Of a DNA stretch of 64,000 bases, positions 1-7,418 are shown one piece after another. Each line of letters begins with the position of its first letter. Position 1 is the stretch's first letter. The notes under the pieces are model-generated. The model saw nothing but the letters and a program-made list of their open reading frames with translations. It ran no database searches and was not told the DNA's origin. Location of the stretch: assembly GCA_015472025.1 (NCBI GenBank), contig BNHL01000001.1:4514001-4578000 (forward strand). Direction: 5' to 3'. Source of the stretch: Cytophagales bacterium WSM2-2. Lineage in GTDB: Bacteria; Bacteroidota; Bacteroidia; Cytophagales; Cyclobacteriaceae. A program made the translations under genes and the position numbers.

Positions 1-261
1 GAACGCACAAAGAGTCGTTATCATTTGAATAATAAAGACGATTCGCCTTGCGATTCCGTGCTTTTATCGATTTGCTTCTCATCTGCTAATTTTCTGTCGC
101 CCCGGATGTCATTGTTTTGAGGACAGAGGCATCCCGTTTTTTATTCGTTCACAACAAGAGACCTTTTCCTATAAGTCAATCGATAAGAGATGCCGCAGCT
201 CCGCTCTTAAAATGATCGTGCCCATTGAGTCAAGGAGGAACTCAGAAAAATCCTTAGCGCC

Positions 262-342
262 TTCCCTTGAAAACCGTGTTTTCAAGGGAATTTCAATAGT
301 TACCCTTCATTATCCACTTTTTCCTGATTTCTTCAAATCAGG
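262..342. terminator. Two perfect hairpins in the first 410 bases
   Basis: The stretch 1-410 holds no convincing gene. It contains a 12-bp perfect stem (262-273 with 279-290, loop CCGTG) and an 8-bp perfect stem (323-330 with 335-342, loop CTTC). The first is followed by a moderately T-rich tract and could end transcription of a gene lying left of the window. Both lie in the leader of the barrel gene at 411, so an attenuator role is possible. Function is inferred from structure only. Confidence 0.4.
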
Positions 343-410
343 GTGCCGCTGATTCCTGGCATATGCTTCCTGCTGCACATTTGTATCACCAACAACAAAA
401 CAAACACAAC

Positions 411-1112
411 ATGAAACAGACCATCAAAGTAAAATCCGTTAGGGGTATCTTTTGCTTACTCTTCCTGCTTGTCATCGCTGCAAAGTCTTGCACCGTGAGA
501 GCACAATCGTACAGGTTAAAGAACAACTACTATGGAGTCAGCCTGTCGCTGGGAGTTCCGCAGCAGACGCTGAGCAGTGACATTGCCCAACTTGACGGCC
601 TGAAGGTGACATTTATGGGCGGTTCTTTCGGCGGTGTTGTTGGCAATAATTTCGCCAAGGTGAGGGCAAACGTGGGATATTATTCCGGTCTGTCGCTGCC
701 TTACGAGATAGATATGCTGCGCGGTAATGTATCGGCTAACCTTTACCCGCTGCGACTGCGCGGAATGACAGGGCAGCTCATCCAACCTTACCTTACTGCG
801 GGAGTGAGCCAGCAAGTTTCTTACTTCTATGGCAACTACTTATCAGACCAACGCCATATGGTTGCAGGTGCTACCGACCAGCCATTGCTGGGGAAAGTAT
901 CGAGTACACAAGCCAACTTTGGGGTGGGTTTGGAGCTTCAACTGGAGAATAAGATGGGCAGGTTCTTACATGTATATGCAGAAACTACTTATGGCAAACC
1001 GCTGAGTTCGGCTTCCCTGTACACTGCCTTCGCTCACACGAAAGTATCGGACGCCATGAGCTTCAGCATTGGAATGAGCTTCGGCATCATGAGGTCAATA
1101 CGCCAGTTCTAA
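411..1112 (+). CDS. Outer-membrane beta-barrel-like protein
   Basis: A 233-residue protein of unknown specific function. I start it at the ATG at 411, because that Met is followed directly by basic residues and a hydrophobic stretch (FCLLFLLVIAA) typical of a signal peptide; an in-frame ATG at 363 would add 16 polar residues before it. The mature part has alternating polar and hydrophobic short strands rich in Gly, Tyr and Ser, and ends in a strand-like FSIGMSFGIM segment, as in small Bacteroidota outer-membrane barrels. It is monocistronic: a strong terminator follows within 50 bases. The exact barrel family cannot be assigned by eye. Confidence 0.7.
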   Translation: MKQTIKVKSVRGIFCLLFLLVIAAKSCTVRAQSYRLKNNYYGVSLSLGVPQQTLSSDIAQLDGLKVTFMGGSFGGVVGNNFAKVRANVGYYSGLSLPYEIDMLRGNVSANLYPLRLRGMTGQLIQPYLTAGVSQQVSYFYGNYLSDQRHMVAGATDQPLLGKVSSTQANFGVGLELQLENKMGRFLHVYAETTYGKPLSSASLYTAFAHTKVSDAMSFSIGMSFGIMRSIRQF

Positions 1113-1161
1113 ATAAAATATTAAAGATGTTGTTTGTGGGTTAATTAGTTGGTGCTTTAAG

Positions 1162-1190
1162 AAGGCGGCTTTGGCCGCTTTTTTATTTTG
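1162..1190 (+). terminator. Rho-independent terminator
   Basis: An 8-bp stem (1162-1169 with 1174-1181, one G-U pair, core GCGGC/GCCGC) with loop TTTG is followed by a T-rich run. It lies about 50 bases after the stop of the barrel gene and would end its transcript. Confidence 0.8.
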
Positions 1191-1356
1191 TCGCGCAATG
1201 CTGCCCCGCTCCACCTCGGGCGGTGAGGATCACTTCCGCTTCCACTTCACTGTTTTCTGCAATGAACTTGCGTCTCCGTGGTGAGCCCTATTTCTCTCAT
1301 CTGTATACCTGCGCTGTGGATGATACCTGCGCGCTCAGAGTCGAGGAAAAATAGCG

Positions 1357-1653
1357 CTATTGGCTGCGATCTACACATGACTCGCTAATATAACGATAGA
1401 CTTCTCGAGTAACTTGAGCGAGGGCATCTATACTATTATCTGTTTTCGTATCGGAAGTAGGAGAGTTCATCGCTCCTACAAAAGTGACAATATTGGTATA
1501 TACAATATCTACCTGAGCAACTATTTCAGGGGAGGTAAGAAGGGGATTATTTTTGATGTTACTCGTATATTTCTTGCCATCAATGATCAATTGTGCTTTC
1601 GCATTTAAAATACAGGCCTCGCGATTATATTTTTTTTGTTTTTGTAGTATGGC
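1357..1653 (-). pseudogene. Truncated paralogue of the protein at 45601-46242
   Basis: An open frame on the minus strand with no good ATG; the longest reading enters from a stop near 1654 and the first possible start is a TTG at 1590. Its product contains KNNPLLTSPEIVAQVDIVYTN and later VTREVYRYI, which align in register with KNNPMFAAQEIVDRVVQLSD and ARDEVIRLLRII of the intact protein at 45601-46242. The fibronectin-III-like C-terminal half of that protein is missing. It therefore looks like a 5'-terminal remnant of a second copy of the same gene. Its stretch of about 80 codons without a stop suggests recent loss. Confidence 0.55.
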
Positions 1654-1748
1654 TCAAGAAAAAGGAAGCTGACAACTGGGAAACTTACAAAGAGGCCCAG
1701 AGAAGTGTGAACACCTATTTCCGTAGCCAGCGTTCACTCGAAGAGTAA
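1620..1748 (+). pseudogene. C-terminal gene remnant, membrane-anchored protein
   Basis: In the frame ending at the TAA at 1746-1748 the sequence reads a hydrophobic stretch (YIFFVFVVW) followed by a charged tail (LKKKEADNWETYKEA, then QRSVNTYFRSQRSLEE). Composition and amphipathic pattern look like real coding sequence: the end of a protein with a last membrane helix and a cytoplasmic helix. There is no start codon, and the frame runs back into the antisense of the other remnant. Product unknown. Confidence 0.35.
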
Positions 1749-1757
1749 TTTAAAACT

Positions 1758-2426
1758 TTACACTTTAGCAACGTTTTGGGTCTCCCATGAAAAGTATCCT
1801 TTCTGAATAGCGAACCTGAGAAGACCTACATTGCTGCGAGCTTTGGTTTTTTCGAGAATGTTGGCTCTATGGTTGAAGAATGTCTTCTCGCTTATTTTGA
1901 GACGCTCACTGATTTCACCGGGGCTGTTTTCCTGGCAGATCAAAAGCAATATTTCGATTTCACGTGTGGTAAGACGGGAGTATGTTTCTTCTGAAGTCAT
2001 ATGAATATTTTTTGCAAGTGCTTGTTGAACTATTAAGTTTTTATAAAAATCTTTTTCAATAATCGAGTGGAGTGCTTTCTCTACTTCCTCGGGTTCTGCC
2101 GATTTACTTAAAAAGCCATGCACGCCAATATCCATGAGTTTGTGAATGAATATCTCTTCGGTGTGCATTGTCAGCACCAGTATTTTTATTCTCGGATATT
2201 TAGCAGCAATGATCTTTGCTGTTTCAATCCCCCCCATGACAGGCATCTCCACATCCAGTATCACTGCGTCCGGCTCTTCCTGTTCAATGAGTGTCAAAAG
2301 TTCCTTGCCATTACCGGCTTCACGCACAAGTTCAATGTTGTCAAAAGAATTGAGCAAGCGCTGCATTCCTCTTCTGACAATATTATGATCATCGGCCAGA
2401 TAGACTTTAATTTTTTTCCGAATCAT
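1758..2426 (-). CDS. LuxR/NarL-type response regulator
   Basis: A 222-residue transcriptional regulator. The receiver domain (about 5-125) has the acidic pair D12-D13, the phospho-acceptor D58 in VILDVEMP, T86 and K108. A C-terminal LuxR/GerE helix-turn-helix follows (about 150-210; SRLTTREIEILLLICQ, then the ISEKTFFNHRANILEKT recognition region). It is the last gene of a four-gene minus-strand operon and overlaps the upstream histidine kinase by 20 bases, so the pair is almost certainly cognate. The operon is preceded by a TAGGA-N5-TCCTA dyad at 4459, which may be its own site (inference). Dyads of this class are known for NarL/RcsB-type regulators. Confidence 0.92.
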   Translation of the reverse strand: MIRKKIKVYLADDHNIVRRGMQRLLNSFDNIELVREAGNGKELLTLIEQEEPDAVILDVEMPVMGGIETAKIIAAKYPRIKILVLTMHTEEIFIHKLMDIGVHGFLSKSAEPEEVEKALHSIIEKDFYKNLIVQQALAKNIHMTSEETYSRLTTREIEILLLICQENSPGEISERLKISEKTFFNHRANILEKTKARSNVGLLRFAIQKGYFSWETQNVAKV

Positions 2427-3210
2427 ACGTCAAAGGTATTTTGATTAGAAACTGAACACCTCTGCCACTGGGAGGAATTCCTATTTTAATTTCGCTATTG
2501 AGTTTTTTGAGGCGATGGTTAATATTCCACCAACCTACACCTTGCCGGTTGGTCTCTAGGCTGAACCCTTTTCCATCATCTGAGACCATAATTTCGATGG
2601 AGGTCTGTTTCCACGTGATAATAACAGAAATAATACTTGCACCGGAATGTTTGACGGAGTTACTGATGAGTTCCTGAACAATACGAAATGCATGCATTGC
2701 CCGGTCATCATTCCAATATTGGCTGTCGGTTTCATTCAGACTTATTTCGATTCCCTTGTCATTAAATTGATCACAGAGTTTGCGCACAGATGTTGAAAAG
2801 CCGGCATGGTGAAAAGCTTCGGGTGTCAGTTCCCACGAGATTCTCCGGACAGTCGTGATGCTCTGTTCAAGGATTTGCACTAACTCATCGTGAGAATCTT
2901 TTACACTGCCCGAAAGCTCAATAGAGCGTTGAATGAACGAAGCATTTACCTTGGCACCCCATAGCAGTGAACCGAGTGAGTCATGTAGGTCAGCTGCAAT
3001 TCTTTTCCTTTCTTGCTCCTGGCTGTCCATCTGAGCCTCAATCATCTTTTGAGCATACTCCCGGTCCCGGGCAAGTTGCAACTGGTGAGCCTGAAAGATC
3101 CTTTTTTGGTGAATCACAATTAAAACACCAATGGCAGCCACTAACAATAAAATCCCACTGCTCACTGTGAATATTATGAATATGATTTCATGTTGCGATA
3201 TATCTGCCAT
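2407..3210 (-). CDS. NarX/DesK-type sensor histidine kinase
   Basis: A 267-residue membrane kinase. One N-terminal transmembrane helix (about 9-33) leads into a coiled coil and a HisKA_3 dimerisation domain. The phospho-accepting H76 lies in RIAADLHDSLGSLLWG. An HATPase_c domain follows, with an N-box (VQELISNSVKHSGAS) and a G-box (SDDGKGFS). There is no sizeable periplasmic domain, so the signal is probably intramembrane or passed on by the adjacent 3174-3830 membrane protein, with which the gene overlaps by 37 bases. It overlaps its response regulator by 20 bases. Such tight overlap implies coupled translation and a fixed partnership. Confidence 0.92.
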   Translation of the reverse strand: MADISQHEIIFIIFTVSSGILLLVAAIGVLIVIHQKRIFQAHQLQLARDREYAQKMIEAQMDSQEQERKRIAADLHDSLGSLLWGAKVNASFIQRSIELSGSVKDSHDELVQILEQSITTVRRISWELTPEAFHHAGFSTSVRKLCDQFNDKGIEISLNETDSQYWNDDRAMHAFRIVQELISNSVKHSGASIISVIITWKQTSIEIMVSDDGKGFSLETNRQGVGWWNINHRLKKLNSEIKIGIPPSGRGVQFLIKIPLTYDSEKN

Positions 3211-3830
3211 ATCCCCAGTCCGAAAAGTAGGTTTTTAACAATATTACAGACATTATGCAAAATCCAAATCAAGCCATAAGCGTCCTTAAAATTAGTCAAC
3301 AGGTAATTGTTCAGAACTGTCAATAAGAGAGTGCCGCTGTGGTAAAACAAAACGGCAAACGAAATCCAGAAAACAGGTAAGTGGAAAATCTGAAAATCTT
3401 GTGATTCTCGGATGTTAAGATACAAATAGGTCAATGCGAAAATAACGAGGATGATACTGCCACTTGCCATGGCGTAAGTGTTGAGAGTCCTCCAGTTAGG
3501 CAGATAAGCGGTAGTTACAACGTAAATCGCCAGAAAGCAGAAGACCAGGACAATCACCCACGACTTCCCATCAAAGCACCGGTGATAGATCGCACTTAAT
3601 AACAGAAATTGGACGAAGAAATAAATGTTAAATACCGGAGAAGTAGGGATGGAATTGATACTGAAAAGAAAGGAGAGAGCATCGCTGATAAAAGAACATA
3701 CAAGCAGAAGGAATAAAATGAACATTTCATCCTTCAGCAATTTTAATCTAAGCAGAGATAATGTCAACGGGATCAAGACTGATCCCGTTGACATGTAAGC
3801 TAAAAACGTTTCAATGGTGAGTGGAGGCAT
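3174..3830 (-). CDS. Polytopic membrane protein, likely sensory partner
   Basis: A 218-residue protein with about six or seven hydrophobic segments spread over its whole length and short loops. There are no catalytic motifs that I recognise. The start overlaps nothing, but its 3' end overlaps the kinase gene by 37 bases, so it is co-translated with it. The kinase carries a single membrane helix and no sensor domain, so this protein is a reasonable candidate for the signal-sensing or signal-transmitting part of the system (inference). It could also be an unrelated membrane protein captured in the operon. Confidence 0.75.
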   Translation of the reverse strand: MPPLTIETFLAYMSTGSVLIPLTLSLLRLKLLKDEMFILFLLLVCSFISDALSFLFSINSIPTSPVFNIYFFVQFLLLSAIYHRCFDGKSWVIVLVFCFLAIYVVTTAYLPNWRTLNTYAMASGSIILVIFALTYLYLNIRESQDFQIFHLPVFWISFAVLFYHSGTLLLTVLNNYLLTNFKDAYGLIWILHNVCNIVKNLLFGLGIWQIYRNMKSYS

Positions 3831-3870
3831 AAATCAAAAAATGGAAGTTAGAAATTTCAAAGGAAAACTT

Positions 3871-4374
3871 CTACAAGCCTCCATTACCGGGACAATAGGT
3901 AGGGCAGGGCCACGACATATCGCCAATCGTGTTTGGGTCTTCTGCATCAAGCATCTGCGTTGATGGAAGAAGATTGTCTCCGTTTGCATTCACGCCTATT
4001 AACAACAATTTCCGTTCGCCATTGTCATCCAGCGCATAGTACATCCGGATGCCGACACATCCACTTTGACTTAAAATTTGTTTGATAATATCCATGCCGA
4101 AGAAATGTGCTTTGATTCCCTTGGTATCATTCTTCTGGAAATTGGCAGTCCAGCGTTGAGCAGTCACCAAAGGAAGCGCATCGCCTTCAGAGCCATTGAA
4201 AGAATAGCCTGTAACTGTGGCAGACACGTTACTTATACTTGTTGCGCCTCCGGGCAATATTTCGCCATTGATTTTTTGTGGAACGGGTACTTCATTGCCA
4301 TTGCGATCTTCGCAGGAGAGAAGCACACTCAAGGCAGTCAACAAAAGGCCTGGTACTAGTTTAATAGTTTTCAT
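3871..4374 (-). CDS. Small lipoprotein, first gene of the sensor operon
   Basis: A 167-residue secreted lipoprotein. The signal peptide ends in a lipobox (SVLLSC, Cys about residue 21). The mature part has no family I recognise. It holds four further Cys, two of them in a C-terminal WPCPTYCPGNGG segment that could form a disulphide or bind a metal. It lies 40 bases upstream of the membrane protein gene and is read in the same direction, so it is probably the first gene of a lipoprotein/membrane protein/kinase/regulator operon. A TAGGA-N5-TCCTA dyad lies about 85 bases upstream of the start. Confidence 0.7.
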   Translation of the reverse strand: MKTIKLVPGLLLTALSVLLSCEDRNGNEVPVPQKINGEILPGGATSISNVSATVTGYSFNGSEGDALPLVTAQRWTANFQKNDTKGIKAHFFGMDIIKQILSQSGCVGIRMYYALDDNGERKLLLIGVNANGDNLLPSTQMLDAEDPNTIGDMSWPCPTYCPGNGGL

Positions 4375-4458
4375 AACGATTTGGAGTTTTAGGGTTGCGG
4401 ATTGTTAAAAAACAGTGATTAAATGAAGCAACCTTTCGGACACACGAAGAGGATTATA

Positions 4459-4473
4459 TAGGAGAAACTCCTA
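4459..4473. promoter_or_regulatory. TAGGA-N5-TCCTA dyad, copy 1
   Basis: TAGGAGAAACTCCTA is a perfect 5-5-5 inverted repeat, extended by further pairing ATA/TAT on each side. It is 84 bases upstream of the lipoprotein ATG at 4374. It shares sequence and spacing with the sites at 6419, 12224 and 36685. Proposed operator; not proven. Confidence 0.5.
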
Positions 4474-4511
4474 TATGAAGACTTTAAACAACCACAATTT
4501 CGGGGATGAAC

Positions 4512-4943
4512 TCAGTTCTTCCCCGGGCGCTGGTTTAGCACCAGCCAGAAAAATCCGACCTCCATGATAGCCTCAGAGAACTTTGCAAAATCTACCGGTT
4601 TCACGATGTAAGCGTTGACACCGAGTTTGTAAGAATCAATTATATCACGGTCTTCTTTGGATGAAGTCATCACCACCACCGGGATTACTTTTCTCAATTC
4701 ATCTGACTTCAACCGCTTCAGCACTTCGATGCCACTTACTTTTGGCATTTTTAAATCGAGCAGAATCAGTTTTGGAAAGACATTTGTCTTTTCCGAGAAC
4801 AGGTAGTTAAGTGCTTCTTCACCGTCATGAAGACGAAGGAGGTTATTAGCCAGGTTCTTTTTTTTGAGCGCACGAATAGCCAGCTCTGCATCGCCATCAT
4901 TGTCTTCGATCAACAGAATTTCCACCTGGTTTACTTCGATCAT
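4512..4943 (-). CDS. Single-domain CheY-like response regulator (Rcp1 type)
   Basis: A 143-residue stand-alone receiver domain with no output domain. The acidic pocket E13-D14, phospho-acceptor D63 in LILLDLKMPKVSG, T93-S94 and the conserved Lys in IVKPVDF are all visible. The insertion pattern (DGEEALNYLF) is that of Rcp1-like receivers, which partner phytochrome-type kinases. It lies 21 bases downstream of the CHASE3 kinase gene on the same strand, and so is probably its phosphorylation target, acting through protein-protein contact or as a phosphate sink rather than on DNA. Confidence 0.92.
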   Translation of the reverse strand: MIEVNQVEILLIEDNDGDAELAIRALKKKNLANNLLRLHDGEEALNYLFSEKTNVFPKLILLDLKMPKVSGIEVLKRLKSDELRKVIPVVVMTSSKEDRDIIDSYKLGVNAYIVKPVDFAKFSEAIMEVGFFWLVLNQRPGKN

Positions 4944-4964
4944 GAGTGTCCCATTTAAGTTTCG

Positions 4965-6314
4965 TTATTTGGGAATTGTGAAAAAGAATGCTGCACCTTC
5001 GTTGACTTTTGCTTCCGCCCATATTCTTCCATTATGGCGTTCTACAATTCTTTTTACCAAAGCAAGCCCAACACCTGTTCCTTCAAATTCCGTTGGCTTG
5101 TGCAAACGCTGAAAGACACCGAACAGCTTGTCCTGAAACTGCATGTCAAACCCGGCACCGTTGTCTTTCACAAAATATTCAACTTCATCGGCACGCTCAA
5201 TACTCCCGACACTAATCAGGGCTATCTCTCTCTTTTGACTGTATTTCAGTGCGTTTGATAACAGGTTGATCCAGACTTGCCGGAGCATGTTTACGTCAGC
5301 CGGGCAATTCTTCAGCGGCTGAATGTCAAGCTCTATTCTCCTGTCTTTTTGATGTTGCATCAGATCAGCCACGATAGGGTTGACGATGTCGTCCATGATG
5401 ATGTTGGCTTTCCTGATTTCCTGTTTTCCCAGTTTTGAAAAATCAAGTAAATCATCAATGAGCTGACCCATGTGGCGTGCATTTTTTACAATGACACCAA
5501 TGACCCGGTTGGCTTCGTCATCTAATTTTTCAGCATAGTCTTCTTTTAATATCTGAGCGTAGCCATCAATTGAACGAAGAGGCGCCCGCAAGTCGTGTGA
5601 AACCGAATAAGAGAACGACTCAAGTTCTTTGTTTACACGAACTGCTTCCATTTCAGATCGCCTGGATTTTTCTTCGGCTTGCACGCGAGACTTCACATAA
5701 GAGTTAATCGTATACGTTAGTATGACAAGGATAACAAGTGTGCTAACCACTAATGCACCGGATGTGGTCACGAACAGGTAGAATTGCTTCCGCGCAATGA
5801 AGGTTCGTTCGATGATCAGTGAATTTTCTTCTTCTTGTATCTCCGACAACAATTGTTTTATCGAATCCATTTGCTTCTTGCCTTTTAAAGTCATGACGAG
5901 ATTGCGTGCCTTTTCAAAACTCACTTTTCGCATGGCCACTACTTCGTCTGCAAACTTGATTCTCTCATCTGTCACATTATGAAGTTTAATAATTCGATCG
6001 TGTTGTGTTTGGTTATCAGTGACCAACGAATCGAGTTCATGCAAATGGGTACGGATGGCGCTTACAGCCCCGGTGTATGGAGCTAGAAACAATTCATCCC
6101 CAGTCAAACCATAGCCGCGCTGGGCTGTTTCAATTTCCATAGCAAACGACTTAACTTGTTCAGTATGGTAAAGTACTTTTCGGGCATGTGTTGCCCATCG
6201 GGAGATGTTAAGGAACTGATCGAAATACAAATAAGATGTTATTCCCAAACCAGCCACGATACAAAAGGATAGTAAAAAGCCAAAAACCATCCCTCGGTTA
6301 AGATAAATCTTCAT
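4965..6314 (-). CDS. CHASE3 sensor histidine kinase
   Basis: A 449-residue membrane kinase. It has a transmembrane helix at about 9-31, a helical extracytoplasmic CHASE3-type domain to about 180 (typical QRGYGLTGDELFL), and a second transmembrane helix at about 183-203. A HisKA domain follows with H240 in SYSVSHDLRAPLRSIDGY, then an HATPase_c domain with an N-box (WINLLSNALKYSQ), G1 (VKDNGAGFDM), F-box and G2 (GTGVGLALVKRIVERHNG). This is the usual architecture of phytochrome-like kinases with the light sensor replaced. The ligand is unknown. It is co-transcribed with the CheY-like gene 21 bases downstream. The dyad at 6419 lies about 105 bases upstream. Confidence 0.93.
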   Translation of the reverse strand: MKIYLNRGMVFGFLLSFCIVAGLGITSYLYFDQFLNISRWATHARKVLYHTEQVKSFAMEIETAQRGYGLTGDELFLAPYTGAVSAIRTHLHELDSLVTDNQTQHDRIIKLHNVTDERIKFADEVVAMRKVSFEKARNLVMTLKGKKQMDSIKQLLSEIQEEENSLIIERTFIARKQFYLFVTTSGALVVSTLVILVILTYTINSYVKSRVQAEEKSRRSEMEAVRVNKELESFSYSVSHDLRAPLRSIDGYAQILKEDYAEKLDDEANRVIGVIVKNARHMGQLIDDLLDFSKLGKQEIRKANIIMDDIVNPIVADLMQHQKDRRIELDIQPLKNCPADVNMLRQVWINLLSNALKYSQKREIALISVGSIERADEVEYFVKDNGAGFDMQFQDKLFGVFQRLHKPTEFEGTGVGLALVKRIVERHNGRIWAEAKVNEGAAFFFTIPK

Positions 6315-6418
6315 CGTTCTTAATGAATTGCGTTGATTAAAACCATACCCAAGCCCTCCTTTGGGAGCGCAATATGTTTTGAAAGTATTTGATCAGTTTT
6401 ATCTTACAATTGATTGCC

Positions 6419-6433
6419 TAGGAGAATAACCTA
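6419..6433. promoter_or_regulatory. TAGGA-N5-TCCTA-like dyad, copy 2
   Basis: TAGGAGAATAACCTA matches the other sites with one mismatch in the right arm (A for T). It lies in the divergent intergenic region, 104 bases upstream of the kinase ATG at 6314 and 59 bases upstream of the ABC ATPase at 6493, so it could serve either gene. Confidence 0.4.
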
Positions 6434-6492
6434 TGTGCTTTCAATTTCAGGTAAAACAATTGCTGATCTTACTACTTGAATTTTTCTGATCT

Positions 6493-7404
6493 ATGAAGCT
6501 CGTGATTAAGAACCTGAGCAAGACCTATCCCAACGGAGTGCAGGCTTTAAAGAATGTTGATCTGACTATCGAAGAAGGGATGTTTGGATTACTTGGACCC
6601 AATGGTGCCGGCAAGTCCACTTTAATGCGAATTATTGCAACACTCCAAGAGGCAGATGAAGGAAGTTCTGTTACTCTTGGCGACATCGATGTATTGCATC
6701 AAAAAGGAGAAGTCAGGAAGATGCTTGGCTACTTACCCCAGGAGTTTGGGGTGTATCCTAAAATGGAAGCGGAAGCACTTTTAAGTCACCTGGCAGCGCT
6801 GAAGGGGATCACAGATAAAAGTGAACGTAAGCAACTCGTGAGTGCTTTGCTGCAAAAAACGAACCTCTGGAGTTCGCGCAAGCGGAAGTTGGAAAGCTTT
6901 TCGGGTGGTATGAAACAACGGTTTGGAATTGCCCAGGCATTGATCGGAAATCCACGCATCCTGATCGTAGACGAACCGACCGCAGGCCTTGACCCAACGG
7001 AACGCAGCCGGTTTCTCAACCTGCTTTCTGAGGTAGGGGAAAAGACAGTAGTCATTCTGTCTACACACATCGTTGAAGATGTAAAAGAATTGTGCAACAG
7101 CATGGCCATTATCTACGATGGTCGATTGCTCTACAAGGGAGATCCTTACAACGCACTGAACGATATACAGGGAAAGGTCTGGAAAAAACGGGTGAACAAA
7201 GCGGAGCTAGCGGAGCACAAAAAAAATTATGAGGTGCTGTCAGTAAGGCTTGCCGGTGGTGTTCCTGAAATTCATGTGCTGAGCAAAACGGATTTGAACC
7301 ATTCCTTTGAACGTATTCAGGCCGCCCTTGAAGATGTATACTTTGCTCACATCCTGGAAGCTGAGCGAAGAGCTAATGAAATTGAAGTAGCGAGCCGGAC
7401 ATAG
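6493..7404 (+). CDS. ABC transporter ATP-binding protein
   Basis: A 303-residue ABC-2-type ATPase. It shows Walker A (GPNGAGKST, 35-43), the signature LESFSGGMKQRFG, Walker B with D-loop (LIVDEPTAGLDP) and the switch His (LSTHIVED). A roughly 80-residue C-terminal extension follows, as in drug, lipid or bacteriocin export ATPases. It lies 14 bases upstream of the very large permease-peptidase gene, with which it must form a transporter. The substrate is unknown. Confidence 0.93.
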   Translation: MKLVIKNLSKTYPNGVQALKNVDLTIEEGMFGLLGPNGAGKSTLMRIIATLQEADEGSSVTLGDIDVLHQKGEVRKMLGYLPQEFGVYPKMEAEALLSHLAALKGITDKSERKQLVSALLQKTNLWSSRKRKLESFSGGMKQRFGIAQALIGNPRILIVDEPTAGLDPTERSRFLNLLSEVGEKTVVILSTHIVEDVKELCNSMAIIYDGRLLYKGDPYNALNDIQGKVWKKRVNKAELAEHKKNYEVLSVRLAGGVPEIHVLSKTDLNHSFERIQAALEDVYFAHILEAERRANEIEVASRT

Positions 7405-7418
7405 TTTTAAAAACCACC

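Noticed and set aside
1480-1510. GTAGGAG...CTCCTAC as a fifth TAGGA dyad
   Set aside because: The arms are separated by 11 bases instead of 5 and the site lies inside a gene remnant, so it does not fit the family.
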